A DNA stretch of 64,000 nt from Augochlora pura (taxonomy: Eukaryota; Arthropoda; Insecta; Hymenoptera; Halictidae): contig NC_135780.1 in assembly GCF_028453695.1 (NCBI RefSeq), positions 6,820,001-6,884,000 on the forward strand, read 5' to 3'. Under the pieces are notes generated by a model. That model did no database searches and had not been told where the DNA came from. It worked only from the letters and a program-made list of their open reading frames with translations. Below are positions 12,585 to 26,500 of this stretch, in pieces. A program made the translations under genes and the position numbers. The stretch's first letter is position 1. Each line of letters opens with the position of its first letter.

Positions 12585-13879
12585 AGAGTTCCGGGGGCTT
12601 GACTAGCGAACCGCGAGCGTCGATCAACGAAGTTGCAATTTTCCACGGAACCGAAAACATTCGAATACTGTCGGCGGCGGCGAAACGCGCCGCTTGTTTT
12701 CGGTTGTTTCCCCGCATGGTCGTTCGAGGCCTAGGCAGCCTAAAGTGAACCATTGTGTTCGCTTTCCCTGCACACCGTGGCTCCTGGCTGCCGCCGTACC
12801 GCCGATGCGGCCCGACAAGGGAATCGTGCCGCGCGGAAAAGTAAATAGAAAATGCGGAATGAAATTTCGCCGCAGCCGGCATCGTTTTCCACGAAATACT
12901 AAATTTTCTTCTACTTCCGCGGCCAACGGTTATAATTGACTTTCTTTTCTAGCGGTTTTGTTGTACAGCGACTCCTAAAAGTGTTCCAGACAACTGGACT
13001 GCAGATTTTTAAGCAAAATAAAAATTTATACATAATTTTTGCTTGATTTAAGAAATCTATTCACTCATTTCCTACGAAGAAACTTTCATAATTTCAACGG
13101 TATTTAAAGAAGGTATTTTATTATCGTAAAATTTGTTTCACTCGTTATCGCTATAGCACCAACAGGACAATGAAAATATTAGTTTTCTCGTCTGAGCGTT
13201 CCAAGCGGAAACCATGCCCTCTCGACGAAATTATCCCGGCGTTTTGGTTAACGTTGCAGCCAGCGTCATTAAAGGGTCACGTTACACACTCATACTTTCG
13301 CGTGTGACATTGCGGTGCACGTTGGTCAGCTGACCAATTACAATCTCTTGTCGGTGACCATTGATCCGGAATAGTACAGGGTACACACTAAAAGTATACC
13401 GCCCCGCACGACACACAAGAGCATTTGTACGTCATTCGACCCTATGATGAAACATGCTGCGCTATTAGCGAAAGGTTTAGGATAGTTGTTGATGGACGCG
13501 GCTTACTCTTTGAAACCTCAATGAAAATCTTATAACACCAACGTCTGCATTCTATAATTTTTGGCAATTAAATAAAAGTAATTCGAGAAGAAGGAATTAA
13601 ATGAAAAGAGGATTTCCTCGTTCAACAATTTTCTCATGGTGAAAGTAATATCAGAATAACTATAACTAATGTCTTTACAGACTGTCTGTCACTCGTTAAT
13701 CCTATAAAAGCGTAAAATCAGCAATCTATTTAGAACCATCTATGGAACTTCATTGAACTACATTGACGATGGCCATGGGACGAATGGCAGGCAATATAAT
13801 TGAATTGTACTGCAATTTCGCAGCGAGTGGCAGCAAAGACAAGAATTTGCATGTGCATCCGCTGTCTAAATACTGTGCA

Positions 13880-14016
13880 CTAAATAGCGACGTTACAAGG
13901 AGAAGCACAGTGACCATGCTGCTCGTGCATGCCAGAATTACAGGTTCCCGAGCAGCGTAATGCATTTCCATATCTGACGGATTCATGGTTGTCGCTTAAA
14001 TCGGCATCCTCTGTAT
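13880..14016 (-). CDS. Possible last coding exon of the Ig-domain gene
   Basis: A strong acceptor, TTTTCTATCTCTACTCTAG, ends just before 14016. Joined to the exon at 27301-27393 (one base left over), the phase-consistent frame begins DTEDADLSDNHES and runs 45 residues to a TAG at 13880. The acidic, Ser-rich start continues the composition of the previous exon. The second half (Cys/His-rich) does not look like the hydrophobic membrane anchor or GPI signal expected after such a linker. An adjacent frame of the same DNA has one, PVILACTSSMVTVLLLVTSL, at roughly 13880-13945. Either the exon is not part of this gene, or there is an indel in the assembly or genome, or the protein is secreted. It is 13.3 kb from the preceding exon. 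Confidence 0.3.
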
Positions 14017-15451
14017 CTAGAGTAGAGATAGAAAATGCTCGTTGCGCAGTCGTCCCTTCTTTTCACTTGTCTCTCACTCGACCAGCTAACTAGATAGCCA
14101 AATGAACCGACGTAAATCACCAACTGGTTAATTGAGTCCAGTGAAAACCTGTTTCACATCCGAGAATGTTTCCGTTGCGGGTGCTTTATACGCGGGTGGA
14201 ATTTATTCCCACATCGAGCCGTTCGATCTTTCTCGCATCGCAAAAGGAAAATTAACGTTGCTCGTTAATTACCAGGAAATTAACACGCTCTCTATACGAA
14301 GCTCATTTTCCCTATTTTAGTAGGCTTCATTTCGTTTGTATGGGATGCTGACCGCATTTATTGTTGAGATAGTTAACAGTCAAGTGAATTTATAGTAACT
14401 TTCTAATTTATTTTATTTATTTATAAATAATTATAAAACAATACACATTAGCAATTTTTAGAGCTCGCAAGATCTAGTATTAACTTGTAACATTTATGTT
14501 TGTGGCGAATTCTAATACACGAGGTTGAATAAAGAAGTTACACCCTTATAAGGAAAACTATAAATGGATAAGAACAATGTTTTGAAACAAGTAAATAAAC
14601 TAAGTTTTAAGAAATAATGAAAATGGACTTTAATGTTCCGAATTAATCATTGTAAGATTTATTGGTGGTTTCATTTGAGAATTAATAAGCTTCCCTTAAC
14701 AAGAGACTAGTGGAGACATCTACTAACAACGAGGTGAAACTGAACGCTGAGCAATACCCATAAGATATGGGGACAGCATCCGTACAATTTCGTTCGCGAT
14801 AATACGTAAAACGTCTATACCTCGTCCGTGATAATACATTGAACGTGAAGCCTACTCCTATGCCTCGATTGTGATAATACATTAGATGTCAGTGATCCAA
14901 CCACAGTAATGTAGAACCACAGTAAAGTGTCAGTAATGTATCACAAGTAGATAACGTGAATTTCTATTATACGAATTTTGTTAGTTTTTTCTCCTATAGA
15001 CAATTTTAATGATTATGAAATGAAGTATACAAGGCGAACGAGATATCGCCCATACTGGATCAAAGCAGATCAATGACCATATGAGATTCCGTGTCGAACG
15101 TTCTGAAATACCGATCATCGTTAAAAACTGATGCATTTCTCGCGACCTTTACCTCACACTTTAATATCTAAACGCATTCTCTCGAGACTTTTTAATTGCG
15201 ACGTAATTAAAAATACCATGAACGCAACCATAACCTTTGTTTCCCACAAGAGGATGTACGATTTCTCTACGAAGCCCGGCAAGTACTCGCTAATGTTTAA
15301 TTATATACAATACGTTTGTTCAAGAAGTGGAGCAGTGAAAATGATAATTACAGTAAAGTAAAATAAATACCTTGTTAATTTAATAAATCTTCCGTCCGAC
15401 AATCTAAAGTTTCACTGATTTAAACACTGACGCGAAGACTACCACAGTATG

Positions 15452-15461
15452 GCGCATGCGC
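15452..15461 (+). promoter_or_regulatory. NRF-1/Ewg-type palindrome, possible TATA-less promoter
   Basis: GCGCATGCGC is the perfect consensus of NRF-1 (Ewg in insects), frequent at housekeeping promoters. About 300 bases downstream on the plus strand are donor-like GTAAGA (15754) and GTAAGT (15763), so a non-coding first exon of a gene nested in the Ig intron is possible. Between them are short repeats of TATAAAGTG. No coding exon follows that I can recognise. Confidence 0.27.
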
Positions 15462-16654
15462 GACTAATCGTCATCATGCGCTTGAAAACCTCGATTTGAA
15501 TTTCGGCCAATAATGCTCACTGGCGCCACTGTCGGTTCAATCCAGACTTTGAAGTTAAAGCGTTGTGTTCCTTTGAATCTTCATAAGTTTTTCATTTTTA
15601 GTTGATTAATACGAGTTTAGAAAGTTCGTAAAGTTTATAAAGTGCAACAGTAAAGGTTTTCAGGTAATTTTGTAAAGTATATAAAGTGAGTTTATAAAGT
15701 GAAATTCAGAAATGTGATATTAACAAGAGTCATCTGTTTTGACGGAACTGGCAGTAAGAAACGTAAGTTTAAAGTTTTACAATTTTTGTATTTATTCTTC
15801 TTGTTACTTACCATTTATTGAGGACATAAATATTATAATGTTGGTGAACACATCACCTACTATAGTTGTCTTTGAAGGAAATGGAAGAAATTGTGTCTTT
15901 TTCAATGCAATTCTAATACTTCTAATCTCAATGATTTTGTAACCAAAAAACAGTCAAAATAATTAACATATTCAAAGCAGCCAATAATAAACAAATAAAA
16001 TTTCTATGTTGTATCAAATGAAAATTTTGCAAAGATACAATATTCTCTTCTAACAGTGTTACAACACGAAAGGAATAACATTCTTCTTTCTAAAACTTAC
16101 AAAATGAAAAATGTTACAAATAATCCTTTATATAGCCCAATCATTAACTGGATACACATGTAACTGTAAAATAATTTATGGAACATCAAAATCAAACTAT
16201 ATGTTTCAGTTCTGTAATTTATTTTGTATTCATTATAAAACACAGCGAAAATACACAATGACATTTCTCAATCTTTTCTTGTATATTAGCTGTATAGGGT
16301 ACATATTCAAATAATTTCTTTAACTAACATACGCTGCAAAGGTACAAGCAATGCTCCATTCATTTTCTTATCAACGCCTCTCTCAATTAAGAAAAAATAA
16401 TTGTATCTACATATATATTAAAACACTTTTTTTCTTTCCTGGGTTAAATGGATAGTTGGAAGAAATGATTACAAAGATCAAAATAAAAGCGTCACACTAA
16501 CAATATTATGTTAATCAAACTCATATCGGTTTACATGTTTGATTAATCACCTTAAGAAAGAAAAATTTGGATAACGCAACACTTGGTCATCAGGAATATC
16601 TTTATTAAAATTTTACTCTTTCCGTTTTAAGAAATTCGATCAACCATTAAACTT

Positions 16655-16770
16655 GTATATACTATATATATATATACGTATACATATATATGTATATACA
16701 TGTACATACATGTGTATACATGTATAGTATATGTATACATATATATGTAGACGTATGTATGTACGTATAG
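16655..16770. repeat. TA/TG/TACA microsatellite
   Basis: About 115 bases of alternating TA, TG and CA dinucleotides, partly self-complementary (several TATACATG/CATGTATA blocks). Confidence 0.93.
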
Positions 16771-18260
16771 AGTCTTTTGTTGATTTCATACGTACAAGTA
16801 GATCGTAAATATTTTACGTGTTATTTACAGAAGTAATTTCGACACAGGTCTTTGTAGAAAATTACATCGCATTGATTATTCGAAGTACACAGACGCAAAA
16901 CAACAGTAACGGTGTAACAATTGTGTTAAATTCTGCTTCATTATTCTCATAGGTCCGACAAACTTTAATCATACACGCTGAACCGAAAATTCGTCAATCA
17001 TCAAGAGAGAGAGAAAGTGAGGAAATATTGTCAATTTTTTTAGTATTTTCTTCTACGACAACTCGATAAGGACTCGATCGTTTCTGAACGTAGTTTCTTC
17101 AATTTATAATACTTTCACTGCCCGTCGATGCGGTTCAAACGATTGTTACATAGATTTCTGGCAGATGCTCCCTAGTACAGAGCGACAAACAGATTGACCA
17201 ATCAATTCTTAAAACTGAGTTATGTAAAAGACCATGATAACTTGTAGAGCACAGTATCTAAGAATCGTGCAACGATTTTCTTCTATACAAAATCAATCTT
17301 CACATAACTTTGATCTTGTTCTAATTTCTTATTAGATAACATTGGTAAACCGTTCTAATTTTTATTCGATTCTCATTGAAATAGATCAAATTACGTTCCG
17401 TTCAGTCGAACCGAAATCATTTCATAAAAGTCTGGTCGTTGACAAAAATCGTTGCACGTTATAGATACAATTATTACTCCGTCATAACCGTTAACACAGC
17501 CGAACTTGATAACAAATCCACCCACGAAGGTTCCTCGTTAGGTAACATAGCTACACGGACCAGTAATTCCTTTGGTACAGGCTGCATTCAACTTTACAAA
17601 CATGAAATCACCCCCCGAAGCCTCCGTATAGTTAAAATTTTCGGACGTTAGATCCTAAATTATAATACAAACTTCTTCTCTTTGTTTCATTTAACTTGAT
17701 AGGCTTTTGGTTAAACGACTAGAAGTGCTACAGAGACAGTTTATTTACAACTATAACGACTACTATATTTCATCTTCCATTCTTTTGAAGTGACCGGGTA
17801 TGTACGGTCATCTGATACCTGGACTCGGCTGAGACGCGCATTCAACTTTGATCATCGGCAATACCACGGATCGATTAACAGTCGCACGATAACGTGAACG
17901 TTAAATTCCAGGTGAAACATAAAGGGAAAACAATTTTTCTCGCTTGTTCGCAGGACTAGTCTTGGGTTTACGGACGCTTGGTTAGTCGAGCAGCGTGCGA
18001 AGTAGACTACAAATTAGGCCTGATTTAATTAGTTCGAGATTTCGGTGCACACGGGGTTCGTTTACCGGTTCGCTTAGGGTGCGCCGATCGTCTTTGGTAT
18101 ACGCAAGTAGTTCGCGGAACAGCGGGAACAAGGGTTCAAATAAATATCGATCGATTTAAGACCTTTCCACGAATGAAGTATCGAGGATACGTTGCTACGA
18201 GAATACCTGAACAAGAGCGAAGTACAAATAATTTAATCAGTTGAGTTATAGTTCATCGAT

Positions 18261-18336
18261 TTCATCGATACGATAAGTGCTCGTTAAATGCTAGCGAAAC
18301 CCGGGACAGGTGACGAGCACTTAACGAATCTACGGC
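18261..18336 (+). ncRNA. Hairpin resembling a miRNA precursor
   Basis: TAAGTGCTCGT (18274-18284) pairs perfectly with ACGAGCACTTA (18313-18323) across a 28-base loop. Outside this 11-bp core the arms continue with short helices separated by single mismatches: G72-C325, C71-G326, T69-A328, A68-T329, G67-C330, T65-A332 and C63-G334 (last digits of the coordinates). Each arm is therefore about 22-24 nt, the size expected of a miRNA duplex. The same fold exists on the minus strand, so the strand is a guess. I did not recognise a known miRNA seed. Confidence 0.27.
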
Positions 18337-19429
18337 GATTTCGCTGCGAAACTCGCCGGAGATGTTTCTTTTCACCCGAATGAGAGAGTGCTTAATGGAT
18401 TGTGCGGATATTGTCAAAGAAAATATTGAAATTGGAACTTCGATCGGTATTTTCTCTCAGTCAAAACGCGTAACTATCTCTCGAGGTAGTCCGGCTAGGG
18501 TAACGACTCGGATGCAGGAAAGAATTCGGTGCCTTTTCGTTCAATCAATCACTATATTACGATCGTTAATAACTCCATCGTTAATGCTGCTTCTTGACGA
18601 TAAACTCAATTTTTCAACAACAAAATCACTATCCTAAATTCTTTGATTGTAGTATTTATGAAACATTTTTCAAAATAGCTAGTCTTAGACAGGGTTTTCG
18701 TTTCATTAATCACTAGATTCACGGAACACTGAAAGCTTCTATTTTATGTCGCCCCATAAAAATAACAAGCATAGATTTTCTCAGATGTACAATAATTTTT
18801 ATTATAATGTATGTCTAATGAAACATATTTTATCTTTCTAATTTTAATAATCGTGAAATAAAAAACTGAAATATCAACTTAGAAATGCAAAGAAATGTTA
18901 AAGAAATTCTGTATTTAAATCTGGGCAGTAATTTTTATTTTGTCTTCCATTTTTTATCTTTTGAGCACGACGTGGATAATTGATACATAATTGAAGACAT
19001 TGGAAGAGAACTTTGAAAAGCAGTTAACTTGGACGAACGAACAACAAATTCGTTTTGGAAAAGGCCCCGGATTAATTTGCCGTTCCTGCTGTAATTATGA
19101 ACACGTTCGCAATCCATTAGGACCCTAATCGTTCAGATAAAGTGGAGAACAGATAAGGAACGATGCTGATAACGGGCAAGCATTGAACGGGTCAAGACTG
19201 CATCGAATATTTTTTCGCTCGAATGATGAAACGCGTGCAAATCGTTCGCAACTTTATCGTAGACTCTGTACAGTTCGCGAATCCGAGGACGTCCGCGCGA
19301 TTCTTCTTCTTCTTCCTTCTTCCCGAAATATTCTGCACAGCAGCGAGCTCTCGCGGTTTCGATACATTATATTGTCGCAGCTATTTACACATATTAAAAT
19401 AATTACACATTCAAGTTTACGTATAATCA

Positions 19430-19490
19430 ATATGTATATATATAGTATATATATGTGTATATAATATATATATAGTACATATATATATTT
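19430..19490. repeat. (TA)n-rich microsatellite
   Basis: Interrupted TA dinucleotides with TG and GTA interruptions. Confidence 0.9.
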
Positions 19491-20334
19491 GTATCGGCCA
19501 TCTTTATTTTTTACCCTCGTTCATTCATTTTATATTTATATACATAATATATATCCTATCCGATGTGTGTGTCGCGAATCGGAGAGTCTCCGCGCGCGCG
19601 ATTTGTATTCGTTTAAACAATATATTATGAATCTGATGTAACACGAAGAGTAACAAACACAGTCTACAATATGACTCGAACTGCATCATATACGATCGAA
19701 ATATTTTGAACATTATTTACACGCCACACGCCTCGATGATTTATATTATTTTTATTTGGTTTCTTTCGTTTGTTTTTCCGCGCCTCCCACGGGAAGCGTA
19801 CCTCTCCCCCCGATAGTAATAATTATCTTTGGTTTCTCTTTCCCTTTTTTCTGCTTCCCCTCGGATCTCACACTTTCCCCTAGAATTTTTCATTACACGA
19901 TACAAATAACACTCTAAACAGCGCGTACAATGTATGCATACAGAGTTATGAACAGGACTTTCTCGTGTGCGAACGATAAACATGAAAATGTCGGGCCGAT
20001 GCTTCTTCGATGCTTGTCGGGCTGCTCGCCGCCGTTTCGCGGCAGTACATTTAACATGCGGGAACACGATGTCTGCCGGTGTAGTAGCTTTTAGGCGTGG
20101 CAAGGCGAAAAGGTCGAAACGGTTGACCTTTTAGTTTGCCAGTCAGTTTGGGACTCCGTTCGAGCGACAACCTGCAAGCAAACGTATCGCGATTAGAATC
20201 CACGTGGGGAGCCAATTTTTTTCGTTTCGATTATTCGCCCGCGAAAGTTACGCCAATGCCGAGAGCATCCGCGAGAAAACAAATTTTTTGCTGCGGTCAC
20301 GATGGCAATTTCATGAATTTGCGGTTACAAAATA

Positions 20335-20358
20335 TGATTGATTCGCATGAATCAATCA
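20335..20358. repeat. Short perfect hairpin, 10-bp stem, 4-base loop
   Basis: TGATTGATTC and GAATCAATCA flank GCAT. No U-run follows and no role is evident. Confidence 0.7.
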
Positions 20359-23300
20359 TGACAGAATGATTGGCAGATTTAGATACAGTAGGTTGCAAAT
20401 GGCAAGATAGAGTATGCTGTTGCATTCCATAGAGCTTATATACTTATTACAATATGAATGTGACACGATATCTTCAACAAGTATTTACTTCAACTACTCA
20501 CCTAGTATTTATTCGGTTAATTCAAAATCTTGATGAGTGCCAGATGCAACATCACTAAAGGGACATTAATTGACACTCGACCAGCGAAGCTCCCTGCAAA
20601 CATATCACACGTTCATTAAGAAAAATACAAGCAATATATACATCGACGCTTAATATTAAAGTCGACTTTAAATGGATTTCCAAGCTATCCTCGTGACTGC
20701 CAAAATCGTTCGGTGAATGCAAGATTCCGTGCATAGGCTGTGCACATTGGTAATGCTATCATAATGCTTGAAACTATAAATCGAACATCCATAGAAGAAC
20801 ATTGAACTAATCCTAAAAATTACGGCAATCATTTCCGATATTTATATCTGAATAATGGGCTAGATTCTTTATAACAGAATACTTTTATATAATTTTGTTG
20901 TTGCAATAAATCCTCTGCAATTGGTTCACATCTAATAAATGAAAACGGCCAATTGGAGAGAATTTAGTACATTTATACTATAGCTTCTTCCCTGTCGAAA
21001 TTGTACCATTATTAATTATTTTGGACAATGTAGCAATTATTCAACTTCCTAAATCCAACATCCAGTTTGATGTAATTTCATATTCGCGATGTCCTTTCGA
21101 AAAGTATACTCTAAGACATGTTTGGGACAAAATGATACGCGTAACTTTCGATTTAACTGCCGAAATAAACCGGTGCCTCTCTCTCGCATCATTAATATCG
21201 GCTCGATCGCGATAAAGAAAATTCATGCAGCAATTCCTCTCTCGATCCGTATTGTAATCAATTCTTGTTTCGGGATCAGCCCGCGCGTGTAACGTAGCCC
21301 CGGGAAACAGCGAACCTATTCTGTATTATTAATACGGCACTCTGAGCACCGTTCAGAAAACCAATTTGTATTTATCTCCATAAGGCGGGGGTACACCCAG
21401 GGTTTTTGTCGCCGTCGTGGCCGTTAGCGTCGCGATCGATATTCAGCATGCTTTCTGCGTGCGCTATTATTTCACCGTAATGCCGGGTAACTGTTAATCG
21501 ATGGGTTCGACGCCGATAAACATGCCGATGAGTTCCTCGAGGAAAATATCCGCGGCACGGAAGACGAGGCAGGCGCGCGAACGCGCGCGAGGGCCGCCGC
21601 CGCCGCGGATACCATTCTCCTTTACGGGGGATCGTTAAGCGTTTGATTACGATCCCGCCAAAAAGTTTATGAGATACGACGACACCGCCGCGATGGCTAT
21701 GATACTTCGTTCGCGACACCCCCCTCGACCAGCCCCCTTCACGGCAACGCCAGGGGCCTGCTAATGTAAGCTGTATGTTCTTAAATTAGGGGAGTGTGTC
21801 CCGCGAAACCGGGCCGTTTCGCTTTATCTCTTCTTCTCTTGCACCCTCTGTCAGCGGGAGTTTCCATTAGCAATAAGAATTAACTCCCGTAGCTCGTGCC
21901 TTCTACGGCTAATTACTTTCTTATTTGCGAGCTTCCTTGTTTTACCTATGGCTTCCCACCGTTACCTTAGGAAACGTTTCCATTGCGAAAGTTTTTTCCG
22001 TCGCTGCCTTGTTCCTTCCTACTCGCTGCTGCTTTGGCCGCCGCTATTGCCATTGCCACTGCTGCTAGGTTCAGTTAATCGACGACGGCGGAACGAATTA
22101 CTGGCCGACTCAAAACACACGGGCGATAGACGTAATCGACGGCCGAAAGAACTTTCCGGGATATATTCCGAAAGATTCCGAGCGTGCACGGAATCGCTGC
22201 GAGAACTTTCTGACCGAGCGCTCCGGAAAATTGCATTAGCGGAAAATATTGTCGGAGGATGTAATTCGCGAATGGATGGCCGAATCTTTTCAGTTTTGTT
22301 TCCGAGGGGGAATAGCATTTGGGTAGCGCTGTATTTTCAGAGAAGTTTCGCGGACTTTCCGAACGGTTCTCGCTTCCAATCCGGAGTTATTGCCTTAAGT
22401 ATGAATGTCTTGATTGGTGTTTTGGTTGCATTCGCGTTTCATCGTGGCTATTGACGCGGTAGAATTCGAACAGCGAATAAATACTATTAACATTAATATT
22501 AGCGTTTTATCACGCCGTCTAATTGCACCTTAAATGCAATGCCAAATTATATGCAGAATTAATATTATTTTACCAGTTAATCAAACAGAATTAATATTAT
22601 CAATTTTGTTTTCTATAAATACTGTAATCTCTAATTTTGCGTGTGCACAAGACGGAAAATAATTGCGGAATGCGCCCGGTATAGAAATATTAATCGATTA
22701 GCAAACATTTAGCGCTATGACTACGAATCGTTCATACGTGATTATATGCAGTGACAGGAGCACGTTCAAATTGAATACCCTTGATTCCGTATAGTTAGCG
22801 GGTATATCCATATGATAATGATCCACCAACGTTACTACCCGATGCAAACTAGGTCTAACTTCCATGGCTAATTAGTGTACATTGTCAGAGGCATCGTCCA
22901 GTTGTATTAACTTAATAACGAGTATAAATTAACTTTTAAACTTCTTTGTTAGCCACCGCATTTCATTCGCGAGTTCCTCGTGTTCCGTGAAATAGTAAAA
23001 CAGAAAGTTCACAACAATAAGTAATACACACGCGTAAATAGTTCATTTGCGAAACGAACGTTCGTTACGCGCCACTGAAATTTGTCCACGTTTTCGGCCG
23101 GAGAAATTACACACAGATTAGAACTTGAAAACCATTCAGTTTAGAATCCATTAAACTATTTCCCGTCCTCTCTTGCTGCGAAATATGATCCTTTGCCGGC
23201 AAGTATTACGGTCGCTGATTCAACTTGATCGAAGTAGAATAACAATCGATAAACAGCATAGTTTGCCAAGCTAATGTTCTAAAACATCTCTTCGCTTTTC

Positions 23301-23531
23301 TTATTGGATCCTCTTCGTTGCGCTTAGTGTGTTGTAATTGCCAATTTAAATTGTGCGAAATAAACCAGCAGCGAGTGTAGTTTTTTTTCAGGGCGAAACG
23401 CGGTTAAAAGTTACTTAACAGGTTTTTTCCTTGGTAACGGAAGCGCGTCGGGTACAGCTCGACAGGATCCCGAGGACTCAACCGGGTTCGAATACCGTAA
23501 TCCCCCGACAATAAAAGTTCTCTAAGGGAGG

Positions 23532-23556
23532 CCACCCACCCACCCACCCACCCACA
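23532..23556. repeat. (CCCA)n microsatellite
   Basis: About six CCCA units. Confidence 0.9.
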
Positions 23557-26500
23557 CCCCTGCCTCACCTCGCGTCGGTTTCTTTTTTCGCCCCGAGTTG
23601 CTGGTATTACAAAATTTTGCGCGGGGGCCAGAAAGTTACATGTCGGTTGCCTTTGACGCGCGTTCGGAAACTTTAACGCATTCCCGACGATATGGATCGG
23701 CAAAGTGCTTGATAGCATATCACCGAGGAAATTCGAGCAAGAGTGTGTAAGAGGAGAGAACGTATTAACGCAACCTCAACTTCGGCTATTTATTAGCCAG
23801 CGTAGTAATGCCAGCTGATGAGCTTCAAGAGGGAACACGCCGCTTCCCCGCGACCCCCTCGAACTATATATATAATATAGAACTTGTGCTGTTGCCGCTG
23901 GTTTATTAACCTTCAACGATGCGCGCGCTTTACTTTCGAGTGAACGGATTAAGTTGGCCCCTCATCCCCATTCTTCGGTTTCGCCTAATTAATCGGCCGT
24001 CAAGCTCTCTGTCGGCGATCAGGGGGGGATGCATTTAGACGGAACTCAATTGCCTGGCAATTTCGATCGAATTTTTCACGCTGCTTTGAATTGCGTGCAA
24101 ATTTTTTTGCCGACTACGTTTTTTCATGATAAAAAAAATATCGGACCGAAAAATGCATCCGCTTCGATTTAGTGTGCGCAAAGCGCAGTGAAAATTTCAA
24201 CTCGCTAACTTTATTATTGTTCGAGATTATTATTTGCACTACGGCCGTCCATGTATCAGAGTTGACCAAAATTTTATTTGGATGACGAATAAAAGGATGG
24301 TTTACATTTTACGCGATGTTGTGCGTGACAATGATTTTATAATTCTATATGTGGTTGTTCTAAAGTGTCCTGGATGAAAGAAGAAAGAAAAAAAATATAT
24401 TCCAATAAATAAATGTGTAAAGAATTATGCGAATAATTTATTCGAACGAAGAGTTATTCATATATGAACTCCGTTGAAGGAGCGACGAAAGTAGTCAGTG
24501 ATTACATGAAAACTGCTGACTTCTTTTTGTCAGTGCCGCGTGAAAGGAAATAAGACTTCTGCCGAGGAAATGAGGAATGCAACATAGGCAATATTGCATC
24601 ATGAAGAATCGATTGGCGAAGTGGATTCCGGGTGATTCGTTTATAATATCGGCCACGGAACTCGAATATCCCGTTTTTAAAGTGCTTCGTTAGGACCTCG
24701 TTGCCATAAATTTCGTGGGAAAGATATCGCGTTTGAAAACAGTCCGTTCATGCTAAGCTCATAAAACACACGCGATTCACGGACCGGAATCTTTTGGTGG
24801 CTCTTAAAATCGGGGGAAATATTTTCGCTATAGAAACGCTATAGAATTCCAAAGGTTAGTCAATCCTTGTGGCACGGATTACACAGAAATTTGCATAAAC
24901 CTCCGCTGCCTAACGCTATTACACTAACGTTACAAATACCTGGTTTAATCCGACAAGTGTATCGTTTCATGTAACTCGGCCTGCTCGTTTGATAATCACG
25001 GCTAATTGCGGATAAATGTTCGCCTAGATTTTTCCACGTCGCCCGATGTTGTTTAATCGAACGAAGAGGTTGTCGCGTCGAGCACCAACGCAAATTTCCT
25101 GCCACCGTTTATTCGATGATTGTTTGCGTTTCATTTCTCTGAAAGCCGTTAGTGTTCCTGCAGAGCTCATTTGCCGCGTGTAGATTTCTCCAAACATTAA
25201 TCCTGGTAGAATATTTATGAAGAAACGTAGTTTAATTACCAGCCCTGCCGAGGGAGCCCCGGCTCTTGTTTATTTATTTACTAAGTCTAGAATTGTGCCG
25301 CGTTACGTGTCGCACGGCGTGCAAATTAATTTGCCGGCGTAACTGACATAATTAGCACATAACCGTTTTAATTGTCAATACAAAACGAGAGTGTTAATGA
25401 CAGAGTAAAACGTGTGTCACGCTCGCCATCGATGCACCGCGAGCCCTGAATTCGAAACTATCGTGCGCGACATTTTCGACGGTCGAATCGATCGTCCGTT
25501 TGAACGAATAAATTTTATTCGAATAAATCAAATTTGAATAAATAAAAAAAGCAATTGCCAATATTTTTAAATGAAAAACGTTGCCGAGTTGCGCCACTCT
25601 TCCCTCGAGCAAAATTAATAAAGGCTTCGCGTTGCCACAAATTTTGTTCAACATTTCGATATTAAAATATTTATATAATTCGTTTACATTCGCAGTAACT
25701 TCCTTTATTTTCAATCTTGACGTTTTCGCATCATCTTCTATTATTCTCGATGGTTTCTTCTTCTCCTAATGCAAGCCAGAAATAAATATGCAAATCGAAA
25801 TCGCAGCCGATGCGATCAAGCAGCGTCACTCGAAACCAACCAAGTGAATATTTACCTTACGCTCTTCCACGTTTAAAACGTGGGTGGAATTTTTTCTAAA
25901 TAAGAACGGACTTTGGCGAACATTTTAAATCGTCCCTTTACCTCGCACGTTCCGCGTGAAACACGAAATGTAGGACGGAGATAAAATCGAAGATTAAAGA
26001 GCAAGCAGTGTGAAACCTAGAAAAGTACTTATGATTGCACCTAGGACTATTCTATAACATTATCAGAGCATTATTAGAGCAGCGTTGTTGGTGCCTCGGA
26101 ACAGGTGTCAAAGTGCAATGAGGTGCAAAAAACACGATGCCAAATGTAAGCTCGAAATGTGGTTAGAGAAGCGAACGACCTTTTACGCTGAAACGAAATT
26201 CACGTGTATAAGCTTGTATTCCTCGTGATCACTTTCAGAATACTTTTAGCCACTTTGGGGAAAACTATTTTCTCTATCATCGCGGAATCTACTTTACACG
26301 ATACTTGGAAATTTTCTACAATATCGCAGGAATTGAACTTTGTATCAGTTTTCCTTTTAACAGATAATTTCATTCAAGTTTTTCGATCATTATACTTCCA
26401 GTGTCATTTATTAATTAATTCTTGGTCTAGAATATTTAGAATAAATAGCTCCATTCTATCCTTTATACGGTTTGTAACTTTTCAATCTTCTCGTAGGTCT

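Larger units (their letters stand above)
8691..13879. other. Intergenic stretch, no recognised gene
   Basis: This lies between the proposed promoter at 8.7 kb and the last candidate exon of the Ig gene. It includes a TATA-like TATAAATAG at 9472-9480 without a clear initiator, GA and GAGAAA runs, a GGGCC run and a CpG-rich island around 12.4-12.9 kb. Frames there are GC-driven and overlap on both strands. Confidence 0.6.

Noticed and set aside
21948..22454. 168-codon ATG frame on the plus strand
   Set aside because: No recognisable domain, no splice context or promoter, Arg/Leu/Pro-rich composition from GC-rich DNA, and an overlapping open frame on the other strand.
23440..23520. GGTTCGAAT motif suggesting a tRNA T-arm
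   Set aside because: The flanking bases do not form a 5-bp T-stem and no acceptor or anticodon stem could be built.
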